Assembly (NCBI GenBank): GCA_964460345.1
Contig: CAYWRO010000002.1
Span: 45,483-109,482 of the forward strand
Source: CAYWRO01 sp964460345
GTDB lineage: Bacteria > Planctomycetota > Phycisphaerae > Phycisphaerales > UBA1924
Direction: 5' to 3'
DNA: 64,000 nt
Each line of letters opens with the position of its first letter. The first letter of the stretch is position 1. The position numbers were made by a program, and so were the translations under genes. Positions 25,437-34,140 of this stretch are shown here, piece by piece. The notes under the pieces are model-generated. The model saw nothing but the letters and a program-made list of their open reading frames with translations. It had not been told where the DNA came from and did no database searches.

Positions 25437-25882
25437 GTAGAGAACAAGGCAAGACGGTGATGCAGGAAGCAAACGGCCGCACGATTCACGTCACCGCCGC
25501 GGACATGGAGCGCCTGCGCGGACTGGTGCGGAGCGTCCGCGGCGAGGATGAACGGGATCGCCCGTACCTGGCGGTGCTGGCGGCTGAACTCGAACAGGCC
25601 ACGATTATGCCGCCGGAGGCGGTGCCCCCGGACGTGGTGACGATGAACTCGCGGATCAAGCTGCGCGACGGACGCCAGAAGTGGACCATGACGCTGGTCT
25701 TCCCCGAGGATGCCGACCCGGAAGAGGGGCAGATCTCGGTGATGGCGCCGCTGGGCGCGGCGATCCTCGGCTGCCGCGTGGGACAGCGGGTGCAGTTCCG
25801 CGTGCCGAACGGCCAGATGCGGTCGTGCGAGATCCTGAGCATTCTCTACCAGCCGGAGGCGGCGGGGGATGTACCCGCGTAA
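25433..25882 (+). CDS. Rnk-like protein (GreA/GreB C-terminal domain), first copy
   Basis: The 149 residues contain an N-terminal helix pair (residues about 20-60) and a GreA/GreB C-terminal FKBP-like domain (about 65-145), with PDVVTMNSRIKLRD and MAPLGAAILGCRVGQRV. This is the layout of Rnk, which binds RNA polymerase near the secondary channel and influences nucleoside diphosphate kinase levels. The GTG start overlaps the glutamate dehydrogenase stop by four bases and is preceded by AGGGGGAT; an internal ATG at 25460 is an alternative. It is probably part of the gdhA transcript. Confidence 0.82.
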   Translation: MSREQGKTVMQEANGRTIHVTAADMERLRGLVRSVRGEDERDRPYLAVLAAELEQATIMPPEAVPPDVVTMNSRIKLRDGRQKWTMTLVFPEDADPEEGQISVMAPLGAAILGCRVGQRVQFRVPNGQMRSCEILSILYQPEAAGDVPA

Positions 25883-26042
25883 CGCCGGCCTGGTGAGACT
25901 GGTTTGCCCGTGACGAGGGGACGCCGCGGCGGCGGCTTCGGACCGCCGCCCGTTGTCCGCCGCCGCCCCCCTCTCTTCTTCGATCTTCCGTCGGACTTCA
26001 AGGGTGTTCCTCTCATCTTCTGGAGCCGTTGTCGTTACCACC

Positions 26043-26492
26043 ATGCAGCGAGTCATCATCGCCGGTTTCGGACCTGTCGGGCGCACGCTCGCCGACGAGC
26101 TGATCCAGCGCGACGTTCCGATTACCATCCTGGACACGAACCCCGAGACGATCCGGACGCAGCAGTCTTTGGGGCATACGGCCGTACTTGGCGATGCGAC
26201 AAATCCGACGGCGCTCCAGGCCGCTGGAATCGACAAGGCCTCGGCACTGGCGATCACAATCCCGGACGGGGCCGCGGCGGTGGACGCGTGTGCGGCGGCC
26301 CGGGCGCTGGCGCCGGACCTGTACATCATTGTTCGGACGAATCATTTGAGCGAGGGAATCCGCGCCCTGCAGCAAGGGGCAAGCAGCGTGACGGTGGAGG
26401 AGATCGCCGCCGCCGAGGCGCTGGCCAAGACGCTGCGGGAGCGGCTGGACGCCGATGGTGCAGAAGCGGCCTCGGCACATGGAGGGGCTTGA
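26043..26492 (+). CDS. Stand-alone TrkA-N/RCK NAD-binding protein
   Basis: The 149 residues begin directly on a Rossmann fold (MQRVIIAGFGPVGRTLADEL) with an acidic ribose-binding end (ILDTNPE) and VLGDATNPTALQAAGI, matching the TrkA-N domain of potassium channels and KefC-type antiporters. There is no membrane part and no C-terminal RCK-C domain, so it probably acts as a soluble regulatory subunit that binds NAD(H). No potassium channel or antiporter gene is visible in the window. It sits between two Rnk-like genes. The start lacks a clear ribosome site. Confidence 0.82.
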   Translation: MQRVIIAGFGPVGRTLADELIQRDVPITILDTNPETIRTQQSLGHTAVLGDATNPTALQAAGIDKASALAITIPDGAAAVDACAAARALAPDLYIIVRTNHLSEGIRALQQGASSVTVEEIAAAEALAKTLRERLDADGAEAASAHGGA

Positions 26493-26493
26493 C

Positions 26494-26967
26494 GTGCACA
26501 CAACTGCGTGGATAAGCCGCGCGTGGTCGCGGTGGGCGCCATCGGGTCAACCGTGGCGCGGGACGGCGTCGGCGGGTTCGCTGGTGAACGAGCGGGACCG
26601 CGATCTGCTCTACAGTGCCGTCTCCTTCTCGGCCAGTGTGCCGGATCATCTTCGCACGCTGATGCGCTTCCTGGCTGAGGCGCGGGCCGTTCGGCCGGAA
26701 CAGATCCCGGCGGACCTGGTCACGATGAACTCGATCGTCCGGCTTCGACAGTCGGATGGCGGCGCGCCGCTGGCCGTCGAACTGGTCTATCCCTTCGATG
26801 CGGACACCAAGCCGCTGGCGCGGAGCATCACTGCGCCGCTCGGGGCGGCCTTGTTCGGCCGGCGGATCGGCGACTCGATTACGTGGACGACGCCCGCCGG
26901 ACCGGCAAGCGCAACGGTCGATGCGCTGGAGTATCAGCCGGAGCGTGAGGGTGATTACCACCGCTGA
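26494..26967 (+). CDS. Rnk-like protein (GreA/GreB C-terminal domain), second copy
   Basis: The GTG at 26494 is chosen because GGAGGGG lies about seven bases upstream, at the very end of the preceding RCK gene. The 157 residues resemble the copy at 25433, with PADLVTMNSIVRLRQ and ITAPLGAALFGRRIGDSI, and a helical N-terminal part. It follows the RCK gene with no gap, so the pair is translationally coupled. Two diverged Rnk-like proteins beside each other suggest sub-functionalised RNA polymerase secondary-channel factors. Confidence 0.8.
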   Translation: MHTTAWISRAWSRWAPSGQPWRGTASAGSLVNERDRDLLYSAVSFSASVPDHLRTLMRFLAEARAVRPEQIPADLVTMNSIVRLRQSDGGAPLAVELVYPFDADTKPLARSITAPLGAALFGRRIGDSITWTTPAGPASATVDALEYQPEREGDYHR

Positions 26968-27055
26968 GCGCGGAGGCGCAGGGGCGTAACGTCCGGATTG
27001 GATGACACGCCATGGCGCCGCGGCGTCGGGCGATGCGCCAGCGGTGCTGCCGCAA

Positions 27056-29905
27056 TCATTCACATGCGCCCGGCGAGCCCGGACACGCGGCGGGGTCACC
27101 GCTGAACCAGCAGTTCAAGTACGCGAGCAGGCTCTCAAGCTGGCCGCCATTGTCGAACCAGAGGTTGAGGTACGCGAGCAGGTCGAAAACATTGACCGCG
27201 CCGCTCTGGTCGAGATCCGCATACGGCAGGCCGGTGTTGCCGCCGCCGTCAACGAATGGGCCCTGGATGTGGTTCGGGAAGTTGAGGCTGAAGGTGGAGC
27301 CCTGGATGGAGGCGGTGGTGTCGGTCCAGAGGGCGCCGCCGCAGCCGACGTTTTCGGTGAAAGTGGATTCATCGATCGCGACACTGGAGCCGCTGTTGTA
27401 AATAGCGCCGCCCCGGGCAGCGGCGTTGGAGAAAAAGTGGCTGGAGGCGATCTGCGTGGGCGAGTTGATCAGGTAGAAGGCCCCGCCCTCGCCTGCATCG
27501 TTCTCATGGAAGAAACTGGAACGGATGTTGATCTGGCTCTCGACCCCGCCGATGCCGCCTCCGCCGAAGTAATCGATTCCGGCGTTGTAATCGAACGTGC
27601 ATTCCTCCACGGTCGCCGTCCCATGATCGACGGCAAGTCCTCCACCAATACCGCCTGACTGATTCTCCCGGAACACGGTGTGCGCGATATTGACCTCGTC
27701 GTAGACCACGAGGCCGCCTCCGGCGCCAGGACCAAAGGCCACGTTGGCTTCAAAGTAACACTGCTTGACCTCTCCGGTCCGCATGGCCATGCCGCCGCCG
27801 GACCCGGTGGGTGTGAGCGTGGCGGTGTTGCCGGTGAAGCTGGTGTGCTCGACGACGCCATTCTCGATGTACAACCCACCGCCCACACCTTCGCCGCCCC
27901 CGAGCGACCCGACATGGTTTCCCGTGAACTCGCAGTCGAGGACGTAGCCGAACGCCCCGGTGTGGCAGAGGCCGCCCCCAAACGCCCCGGAGTTCTCGCC
28001 GGCGAAGTTGTCGATGAAGATAGAGTTTGTAACCGTGAGTTGATCGGCGTCGCTGTACACACCGCCGCCTTGATTCGGACCGTTGGAGTCGATGCGGTTG
28101 CGGAGCACCTGGCAGCCCTCAAGGACCAGGTACGGACCGAAGTGACACAGGCCTCCGCCCTGATCGAAGTTATCCCAGAAGTTGTCGGTTGTGTTATCGC
28201 GGATGGTGGTCGCGATGACCGTCACGGCAGCTTCCTCGGCGTACACACCCGCCCCAAAGGTGGCACCAATGCCATCCCCAAAGCCCACGATGTTGCTGTC
28301 GATCTCGCAACCGATGATGGACGGCGCGCCACCATCGATGAAAATCCCCGCGCCCCAATTGTCGGCTTCGGGGCACCGTGTCTGATTGTCTGTGATCCGG
28401 CAGTTTACCAGCGTCGGACTCGCATCCACGATTCTCACCCCACCCGCCTCGCAGAGTCCGCGTGAGCCGGTAATGGTGACGTTCTCCAGGCGCGACTCGG
28501 TCGTCTCTGCGTTGACGAACTGCACGATCGAGGTCGTCAGGCCTGCACCGGACAGAACCGTCTGATCGCGCGTGCCGCCGCCGCGGACGGTGAGGGCCTT
28601 GCCCAGGAAGTTGATCGCTTCGTTGTACGTGCCGGGGCCGACGATGATCTCGTCGCACGGCTCGGCCGCGTTGATGGCGGCCTGGATCGTGGGGAAGTCG
28701 CCGCCGACGCTGCTGACGGTGATGGGCGCCCGCCGTTCGTGTGCGCCGAGATCGATCGTGAGCGAGAGGCCCGTGCCGCCATCGGGCGCGCCGGGGTCAT
28801 TCACATCCCGCGGGCACCCGTGCATGTCGGATACCGCCCCCGCAAGCAGCGCGGCGGTGCCGTCGGCACGGTCCAGGCACGGGGACGCCGCGGCGAGACG
28901 CAGATCGCCGAAGTCGTCATCGGCTGTTCCCCAGAGGTTGTCGGCGCCCGGTGAAGGCGCGCGACGGAAGATCGGGTCAGCGTCGAAGTTGCCCGTGCCC
29001 GCGAAGCCACCCTCGATGAGGCAGTGCGTGACGGCAGGGGTGACGAAGTGGTAGATCTCCGGGGGCGTGTTGCCGGAGAGGATGGAGTTGGTCATCGTGA
29101 GCGGCAGGTCCACCTGGATGCCGCCGCGGGCGATGCGGCCGACGTTGGAGGTGATCGTGCAGTTGACGATGGTCGCGGAGGCCGGTTCCGGAGAGGTGTT
29201 GGCCATGAAGACAGCGCCGCCACGGTTGGCGGTGTTGCCGACGAACTCGCAGGTGATGATCGTCAGGTTGCCGCCATTGACGCGAAGGCCCCCGCCCTCG
29301 CTGCCAGCCGTGTTGCCGAGGAAGGCGCAGCCGCTGACTGCGACATCCGCGGCGTACGTGGAGAGCCCTGCGCCGCGGCCGGCCTGATTGTGCACGAAGC
29401 GGCAGTTTTCAAAGGTTGCGCCGGCCGCGCACGGCGTGAAATCGACGGTCTCGCCAATGACGTACGCGCCGCCGCCGAAGTCGCTCGTCGCGTTGGCTTC
29501 AAAGGTGCAGTTGCGAATCGTGGGGCTGCTGCAGCGGACGAGCAGGCCGCCTGCGCGACGGCTGGTGTACTCCGGCGCGCCCGCGCCGTTGGTGATGGTG
29601 AACCCTTCAATGAGGGTGGCGGAGGTTTCACCGCTGACGCAGCGGAGGACGACATTGTCGAGCCCCTCGCCGTCGATGAAGGTGACGTGCGGTCCGCGAA
29701 GGCTGCGAAGCGTGAGGGCCTTGCCGCGGAGGTTGACCGTTTCGTTGTAGCGTCCCGCCTCGACGAGAATGGTTGCGCCCGGCGCGGCGGCGTCGACCGC
29801 GGCCTGAATCGACTCGCCCGGCATGACGGTGACTTGTGCGGGAACGGGTGAGGAGAGCAGAAGGGCGGTAAGCGCGGCAGCGATCGACATCAGGGTGACA
29901 CGCAT
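27056..29905 (-). CDS. Large secreted parallel beta-helix protein with GC-type dockerin tail
   Basis: The 949-residue protein has a signal peptide (residues 1-23) and two related halves, each starting with an IQAAVDAA / IQAAINAA segment, a GRYNETVNLRGKALTLRS-type strand run and a TxTIxEGFTIT-like turn. These are followed by many PbH1-type repeats (for example NCTFEANATSDFGGGAYV). This is the pattern of right-handed beta-helix polysaccharide-binding or polysaccharide-lyase-like proteins. No catalytic residues could be assigned. The C-terminus has NVFDLLAYLNLWF and a degenerate second repeat, LLAYLNCWFSGD. It is probably extracellular and anchored through the dockerin-like end. Confidence 0.8.
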   Translation of the reverse strand: MRVTLMSIAAALTALLLSSPVPAQVTVMPGESIQAAVDAAAPGATILVEAGRYNETVNLRGKALTLRSLRGPHVTFIDGEGLDNVVLRCVSGETSATLIEGFTITNGAGAPEYTSRRAGGLLVRCSSPTIRNCTFEANATSDFGGGAYVIGETVDFTPCAAGATFENCRFVHNQAGRGAGLSTYAADVAVSGCAFLGNTAGSEGGGLRVNGGNLTIITCEFVGNTANRGGAVFMANTSPEPASATIVNCTITSNVGRIARGGIQVDLPLTMTNSILSGNTPPEIYHFVTPAVTHCLIEGGFAGTGNFDADPIFRRAPSPGADNLWGTADDDFGDLRLAAASPCLDRADGTAALLAGAVSDMHGCPRDVNDPGAPDGGTGLSLTIDLGAHERRAPITVSSVGGDFPTIQAAINAAEPCDEIIVGPGTYNEAINFLGKALTVRGGGTRDQTVLSGAGLTTSIVQFVNAETTESRLENVTITGSRGLCEAGGVRIVDASPTLVNCRITDNQTRCPEADNWGAGIFIDGGAPSIIGCEIDSNIVGFGDGIGATFGAGVYAEEAAVTVIATTIRDNTTDNFWDNFDQGGGLCHFGPYLVLEGCQVLRNRIDSNGPNQGGGVYSDADQLTVTNSIFIDNFAGENSGAFGGGLCHTGAFGYVLDCEFTGNHVGSLGGGEGVGGGLYIENGVVEHTSFTGNTATLTPTGSGGGMAMRTGEVKQCYFEANVAFGPGAGGGLVVYDEVNIAHTVFRENQSGGIGGGLAVDHGTATVEECTFDYNAGIDYFGGGGIGGVESQINIRSSFFHENDAGEGGAFYLINSPTQIASSHFFSNAAARGGAIYNSGSSVAIDESTFTENVGCGGALWTDTTASIQGSTFSLNFPNHIQGPFVDGGGNTGLPYADLDQSGAVNVFDLLAYLNLWFDNGGQLESLLAYLNCWFSGDPAACPGSPGACE

Positions 29906-30094
29906 GCAAAGCCTCCTGCTGTTGCAGCGAGTCTACTTTGCGAGGGTGTCGTCGCTATGAGAACATGCGTGCATCTGGAGAGGGTGGGAAGAGGCGTCCC
30001 TCAGAGAGGGTGGGTGCGCGATGGCGCGGCAATCGCGCATGGCGAGCCGCTCGGGGGCGCGGGCTGTGAGCCGAACGCGACGTGACGCGACAGG

Positions 30095-31615
30095 TCAGGG
30101 GCAGGGTGTGCCCGCGCTCGCGGGGAACCAGCAGTCGAGGAACGCCAGCAGGTCGAAGACGTCGATCATCGCGGGGTCATCGCCGGTGAGCTCCGCATCA
30201 GCGCTCTGGACGAACCAGCGATCCAGGTAGGCCAGCAGATCGTGAACATCGACGGCGTCGGCGTTGCCGTCCGTCTCGCAGGGGCACGTCTGCGTGCTGA
30301 TCACTTCGCGCGAGGTGGTCACGAGGTAGAGCTGGGCCTCCGGGTCCTGCCCCTGCCCCGCCACGCGGATGTGGTACGTGCCTGCCTCGAGGACCAGGTC
30401 GGAGATGACCTCCGTCATGCCGGGCATCGCCGAGGCCGCTTCGGCGATGATCACCTGGCCGGTCTCATCGAGCACGCGCAGCGTGAGCTTCGACATGGCG
30501 CGGCTGTTGATGATCGTGCCGCGGCAGCAACTGCCGACGTTATCCGGACAGTCCTGCTCGGCCTCGTAGTAGCTTGTGCCGACGGGCGCAACGGCAATGA
30601 CGACTGAGCTGGGCGTATCAAGCGTGAAGCGCAGCCAGTCTTCATCCCCCGGGCGCGAAATGCTGCGCGTGGAAGCATTGGCAACGCTGGGCGCGGGCGG
30701 AAGGCCGATGGAAGTGGTCGCCAGCGGCAGCTCACCGAGATCAACCGCCTGGGCGGGAGAGTTGTCCGGTTCGGCGATGTCGCCGTAGAAGTACTGCACG
30801 CCGCGGATGTCGTCGTGCTGCGGGCCGAAGTAGCTGGCCGTGATGAACGGCTCCATGATCTTCGTGTTCTGCACAGGGCAGACGTGGGCCAGGCCGATTC
30901 CGTGGCCGACCTCGTGCATGATGAGGTTCTGCAGGCTGCGAGGGGAGTTGAGCCATGTGTCCGGATCAAGCACCATGTCGCCGTGGTCCGGGTAGTAGTT
31001 GTACGCCAGCACGCTCGACGACCCGTCGATGCTGACTGCGGACATGCGGATGTCGCCGCGGACGCCGAGGACGCCGCGGTTGTTGGAGGACAGCGGCACC
31101 CCATCGTCGTTCGGCTCATAAATGAAGGTGATGCCGGACAGCGCGGCCCAGCGATTCATCGCCTCGTGGATGAGCGATTGCCACGCCTCGGACGACCCGT
31201 ACGCGCCATCCAGATAGGCGTGCAGCGTGCTGGGGCCGCCGCTGGACCAGGTAGACGACGGCACGCTGGTGCCGTCCGGAACGAAGGAGTACGTGAGCGT
31301 GATCGGCGTTCCTTCGGGCCCGGTGGGGCCGTGGGCGGTGTTCTGCCAGCGATCAACGGGATTGGAGCGAGGCGCGACACCGTCCATCGCCGCGTAAAAG
31401 CGGGCCATGACCTCCGGGTCGGTGCCGGGGGCGAAGCAGAACGCCGCGGGCTCATCAGCGTCGAGCGCTACCCCCCAAGTCGGGCTGGGACCGGCGGGAA
31501 GCAGCGCCGGGGCGGGTCCGGCGGTGAGCGATGCGGGGGGGCATTGTGCCGCGGCCGCAGCCGCGCAGATCATGGGCAGGACGGAGGGAAGGTATGTCCG
31601 CAGAATGGTTGGCAT
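30095..31615 (-). CDS. Secreted matrixin-like zinc metalloprotease with GC-type dockerin tail
   Basis: The ATG at 31615 begins a signal peptide (MPTILRTYLPSVLPMICAAAAAAQ), giving 506 residues. The catalytic zinc motif is HEVGHGIGLAH with ligands H234, H238 and H244, followed by the Met-turn in TKIMEPF, as in matrixins of clan MA(M). A pre-peptidase C-terminal-like beta domain (about residues 310-430) follows. The end is a duplicated dockerin module (VDVHDLLAYLDRWF and IDVFDLLAFLDCWFPASAG). It probably degrades extracellular protein. It lies just downstream of the reprolysin-like protease on the same strand. Confidence 0.85.
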   Translation of the reverse strand: MPTILRTYLPSVLPMICAAAAAAQCPPASLTAGPAPALLPAGPSPTWGVALDADEPAAFCFAPGTDPEVMARFYAAMDGVAPRSNPVDRWQNTAHGPTGPEGTPITLTYSFVPDGTSVPSSTWSSGGPSTLHAYLDGAYGSSEAWQSLIHEAMNRWAALSGITFIYEPNDDGVPLSSNNRGVLGVRGDIRMSAVSIDGSSSVLAYNYYPDHGDMVLDPDTWLNSPRSLQNLIMHEVGHGIGLAHVCPVQNTKIMEPFITASYFGPQHDDIRGVQYFYGDIAEPDNSPAQAVDLGELPLATTSIGLPPAPSVANASTRSISRPGDEDWLRFTLDTPSSVVIAVAPVGTSYYEAEQDCPDNVGSCCRGTIINSRAMSKLTLRVLDETGQVIIAEAASAMPGMTEVISDLVLEAGTYHIRVAGQGQDPEAQLYLVTTSREVISTQTCPCETDGNADAVDVHDLLAYLDRWFVQSADAELTGDDPAMIDVFDLLAFLDCWFPASAGTPCP

Positions 31616-31671
31616 GGCGAAATTTGGTCTCGTCAGGTATGAAAAACAAAAAAAACAGGTTGTGATCGCAA

Positions 31672-31688
31672 TGGCCTGTTCGGCCATT
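31672..31688 (-). terminator. Hairpin and T-rich stretch after the reprolysin-like gene
   Basis: ATGGCC-N5-GGCCAT spans the stop codon region of the upstream protease gene. Reading leftward, an eight-base T tract and TTTTTCAT follow within about 40 bases. The gap between stem and T tract is longer than in a textbook intrinsic terminator. Confidence 0.4.
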
Positions 31689-33988
31689 CAGGGGCAGGGG
31701 TTGCCCGCACTGCCGGGGAACCAGCAATCCAGGAACGCCAGCAGGTCAAAAACGTCGACGCCCGCTGCGCCGTCGACATCCGCAGCGACCGAGCCGGCGA
31801 ACCACTCATCCAGGTACGCAAGCAGGTCGAACACGTCGATCTGCGCCGCGTTGTTGTCGAACTCGCAGAGGCACTGGGCGACCGGATCGCACTCATCCGG
31901 CACGCCGTTGCCGTTGACGTCCGGCCGGATGTAGTTGGCGATGTCGCAGACGTCGACGATGTTGTTACCATTGCAGTCGAGCAGATCCGCACCGGCGACG
32001 GCGCGGATGACGTAGCGCGTGTCACCGGGCTGAATGTTTCCGTGCTGACCGATGTTGATCGAACCGACGGTGAACCAGGAACGATTGCCGACATTTGGGC
32101 TACCGTCATAGCTGATTGGGAACTCGCCCGTTTGCTGCTGTGCGCCGACGAAGAAGGAGTCGCCCACAGCGCCGACATCAACCGGGCCGAAAGTGAAACT
32201 GGTCGGGCCGCCGTTGAGCTGAACAACCGGTGAGGTCGCGATGGGGACCGCGTCGTGCGGCTGACCGTCGTTGTTGGGGTCATCCCAGATGACGAAGCGG
32301 ATGGAGCCGCCGCTGCCGCCGACCACCGTGACCTGGAGCACCTGATCCGCGCCGGGCTCGACGTTGAACTGATTCATCCAGATGGCCTGAACGCCGGAGG
32401 AGAAGCCGAGCGTGCCGATCGGCCCGTTGTCGGCGCGATACTCACTGAAGCAATCGCAGTCGCACAGCGCCGGATACACGTTCGGCGAGACGTTCACCGT
32501 TACGGTCGCCGATGCCGAGTGTTCGCCATTGATGAGGTTATAGGTAAAGGTATCGGTGCCGGAGAAGTTCACATGCGGCGCGTAATCGATCATGTCACGG
32601 CCGTCCGGCCCCACGCCTCGCACGATGGTGATCGGAAAGCCCGCGTTGGACGTCGCCGACGAGAGCGAAAGGTCGCCGATCCGCACCGCGTCGCCATTGA
32701 CACACACGACGTCATTCAAGAGCACGTCCAGAAGGTGGGCCGTGCCGCGAGGGATCGTCAGATTGTCATCGACGGCGCCGAAGGAGTCGAGCACGGGTGG
32801 AAACTGCGCGACGCAGGGGCGGCTGAGATTCGGTGTGATCTGCGCTATCGAGCAACTGCTGAACTGGTTAGGCTGGGTGGTACAGCCAAGGCAGACACCA
32901 GGGGACATGATGAACCCGCTCGATGGGCAGGGATTGCCGGAACCATCGTGGCCCGCACCCCAGTTGTGCCCCTTCTCGTGCGCGAGAATCACAGCGTTCG
33001 CGGCAAGATTCAGGCCATTCCATTGGTTCACGCCCGTCGCGGCCGCCTGGCAAACCGTCCCGACCCAGGCCAGCCCGACGGTCGCTCCGGCAAACTCGCG
33101 CCCGGAAGCCAGGTGCGCAAAGTCACGATCCGTGCCCGCCACCGGCGGCGTGGTGCCGACGTAACTGGTAAACGCGTCCAGCAGCGCGCCGGCATCAACA
33201 CTGCCCGTTCCATCGTTCGGAATGGACCACGGGTCCGTCGCGGCAAACGTGCGAATGCCGATCAGCTCAACGCGCGTGCCGAGATTCGCCTCGTAGATAT
33301 TCGAGACCATGTTCACCATCGCCTCGATGCGCGTCAGTTGGAACTGATGATGAATGGTCGAAAAGGCCCGGTCGGCGGTGATCTCGATGGTCACCAGGTG
33401 CGTCGGACAATCTGACACGCCGCGGGGAACGATCGGGCCCGTACCCGGGTCGACCGGCGCAGCCACGTCCTCCACGGCGCAGAACCAGTCCGACATGTCC
33501 AGATCGTCCGCGGCGTAGACAACCGTCTCGCCCGCATCGGCCGCCGGCAGCACATCCGCCAGCGACTGGGTCATCCACAAGCCATCGCCCGTGTCGATCC
33601 ACGCGGCGAGCCGCCCCTCCACGAACCCTGCCGCGACGCGGCTGCCGGGGCGGCCGGCGATATCCCCGCGATACGTCGAAATGGGCCCTGCGTCGATCTC
33701 CCGCACGGCGCCGTCGCCGTCCACTTCCACCACGCGGAAGTCGTCCGCCCGGATCGAGTGCGGCGCGAGCCGCAGGGTGACCGGTTCGCCGCCGAGAACC
33801 AGATCGATGCTGACAGACCCGCCCGGCCCCTCCACGGGCGCGATCGGCTGGAGCGTGAAGTCCTTGAGCTTCAGCGACTCGGCGACCAAGCGCCGCTCGT
33901 CCTGGCTCAAATCGATCGCGGAGGCAGGAGCGGCGATCGCCGCGGCCGCCGCGAACGCCACGGAGGCGAGCAGATATACGGGATTCAT
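31688..33988 (-). CDS. Secreted reprolysin-like zinc metalloprotease with GC-type dockerin tail
   Basis: The 766-residue protein has a signal peptide (residues 1-24), a propeptide-like region to about 195, and an M12B-type protease domain. The zinc motif is HEKGHNWGAGHD (ligands H337, H341, H347) with the Met-turn SGFIMSP and a Cys-rich segment after it. A cadherin-like Ig domain (about residues 400-490, NVSPNVYPALCDCDC at its end) and a PEP/PPC-like beta region follow. The tail has two dockerin-like repeats (IDVFDLLAYLDEWF and VDVFDLLAFLDCWFPGSAGNPCP). It is predicted to be an extracellular protease. The neighbouring gene on the same strand encodes a second, unrelated metalloprotease. Confidence 0.86.
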   Translation of the reverse strand: MNPVYLLASVAFAAAAAIAAPASAIDLSQDERRLVAESLKLKDFTLQPIAPVEGPGGSVSIDLVLGGEPVTLRLAPHSIRADDFRVVEVDGDGAVREIDAGPISTYRGDIAGRPGSRVAAGFVEGRLAAWIDTGDGLWMTQSLADVLPAADAGETVVYAADDLDMSDWFCAVEDVAAPVDPGTGPIVPRGVSDCPTHLVTIEITADRAFSTIHHQFQLTRIEAMVNMVSNIYEANLGTRVELIGIRTFAATDPWSIPNDGTGSVDAGALLDAFTSYVGTTPPVAGTDRDFAHLASGREFAGATVGLAWVGTVCQAAATGVNQWNGLNLAANAVILAHEKGHNWGAGHDGSGNPCPSSGFIMSPGVCLGCTTQPNQFSSCSIAQITPNLSRPCVAQFPPVLDSFGAVDDNLTIPRGTAHLLDVLLNDVVCVNGDAVRIGDLSLSSATSNAGFPITIVRGVGPDGRDMIDYAPHVNFSGTDTFTYNLINGEHSASATVTVNVSPNVYPALCDCDCFSEYRADNGPIGTLGFSSGVQAIWMNQFNVEPGADQVLQVTVVGGSGGSIRFVIWDDPNNDGQPHDAVPIATSPVVQLNGGPTSFTFGPVDVGAVGDSFFVGAQQQTGEFPISYDGSPNVGNRSWFTVGSINIGQHGNIQPGDTRYVIRAVAGADLLDCNGNNIVDVCDIANYIRPDVNGNGVPDECDPVAQCLCEFDNNAAQIDVFDLLAYLDEWFAGSVAADVDGAAGVDVFDLLAFLDCWFPGSAGNPCP

Positions 33989-34140
33989 CAGGTATGTCTC
34001 CGGAATTCCCCTAGCGCAACGGTCTCAGGATACCAGAACAAGATGCCAGTGCAAGCAATCCCCCGGGGGGAGCCCCAGCGAGCCCAGGGGTTTATCGGAC
34101 CATCCCCCTGCCGCAGCGCCCGGCCATACCCTTCTGGCCA

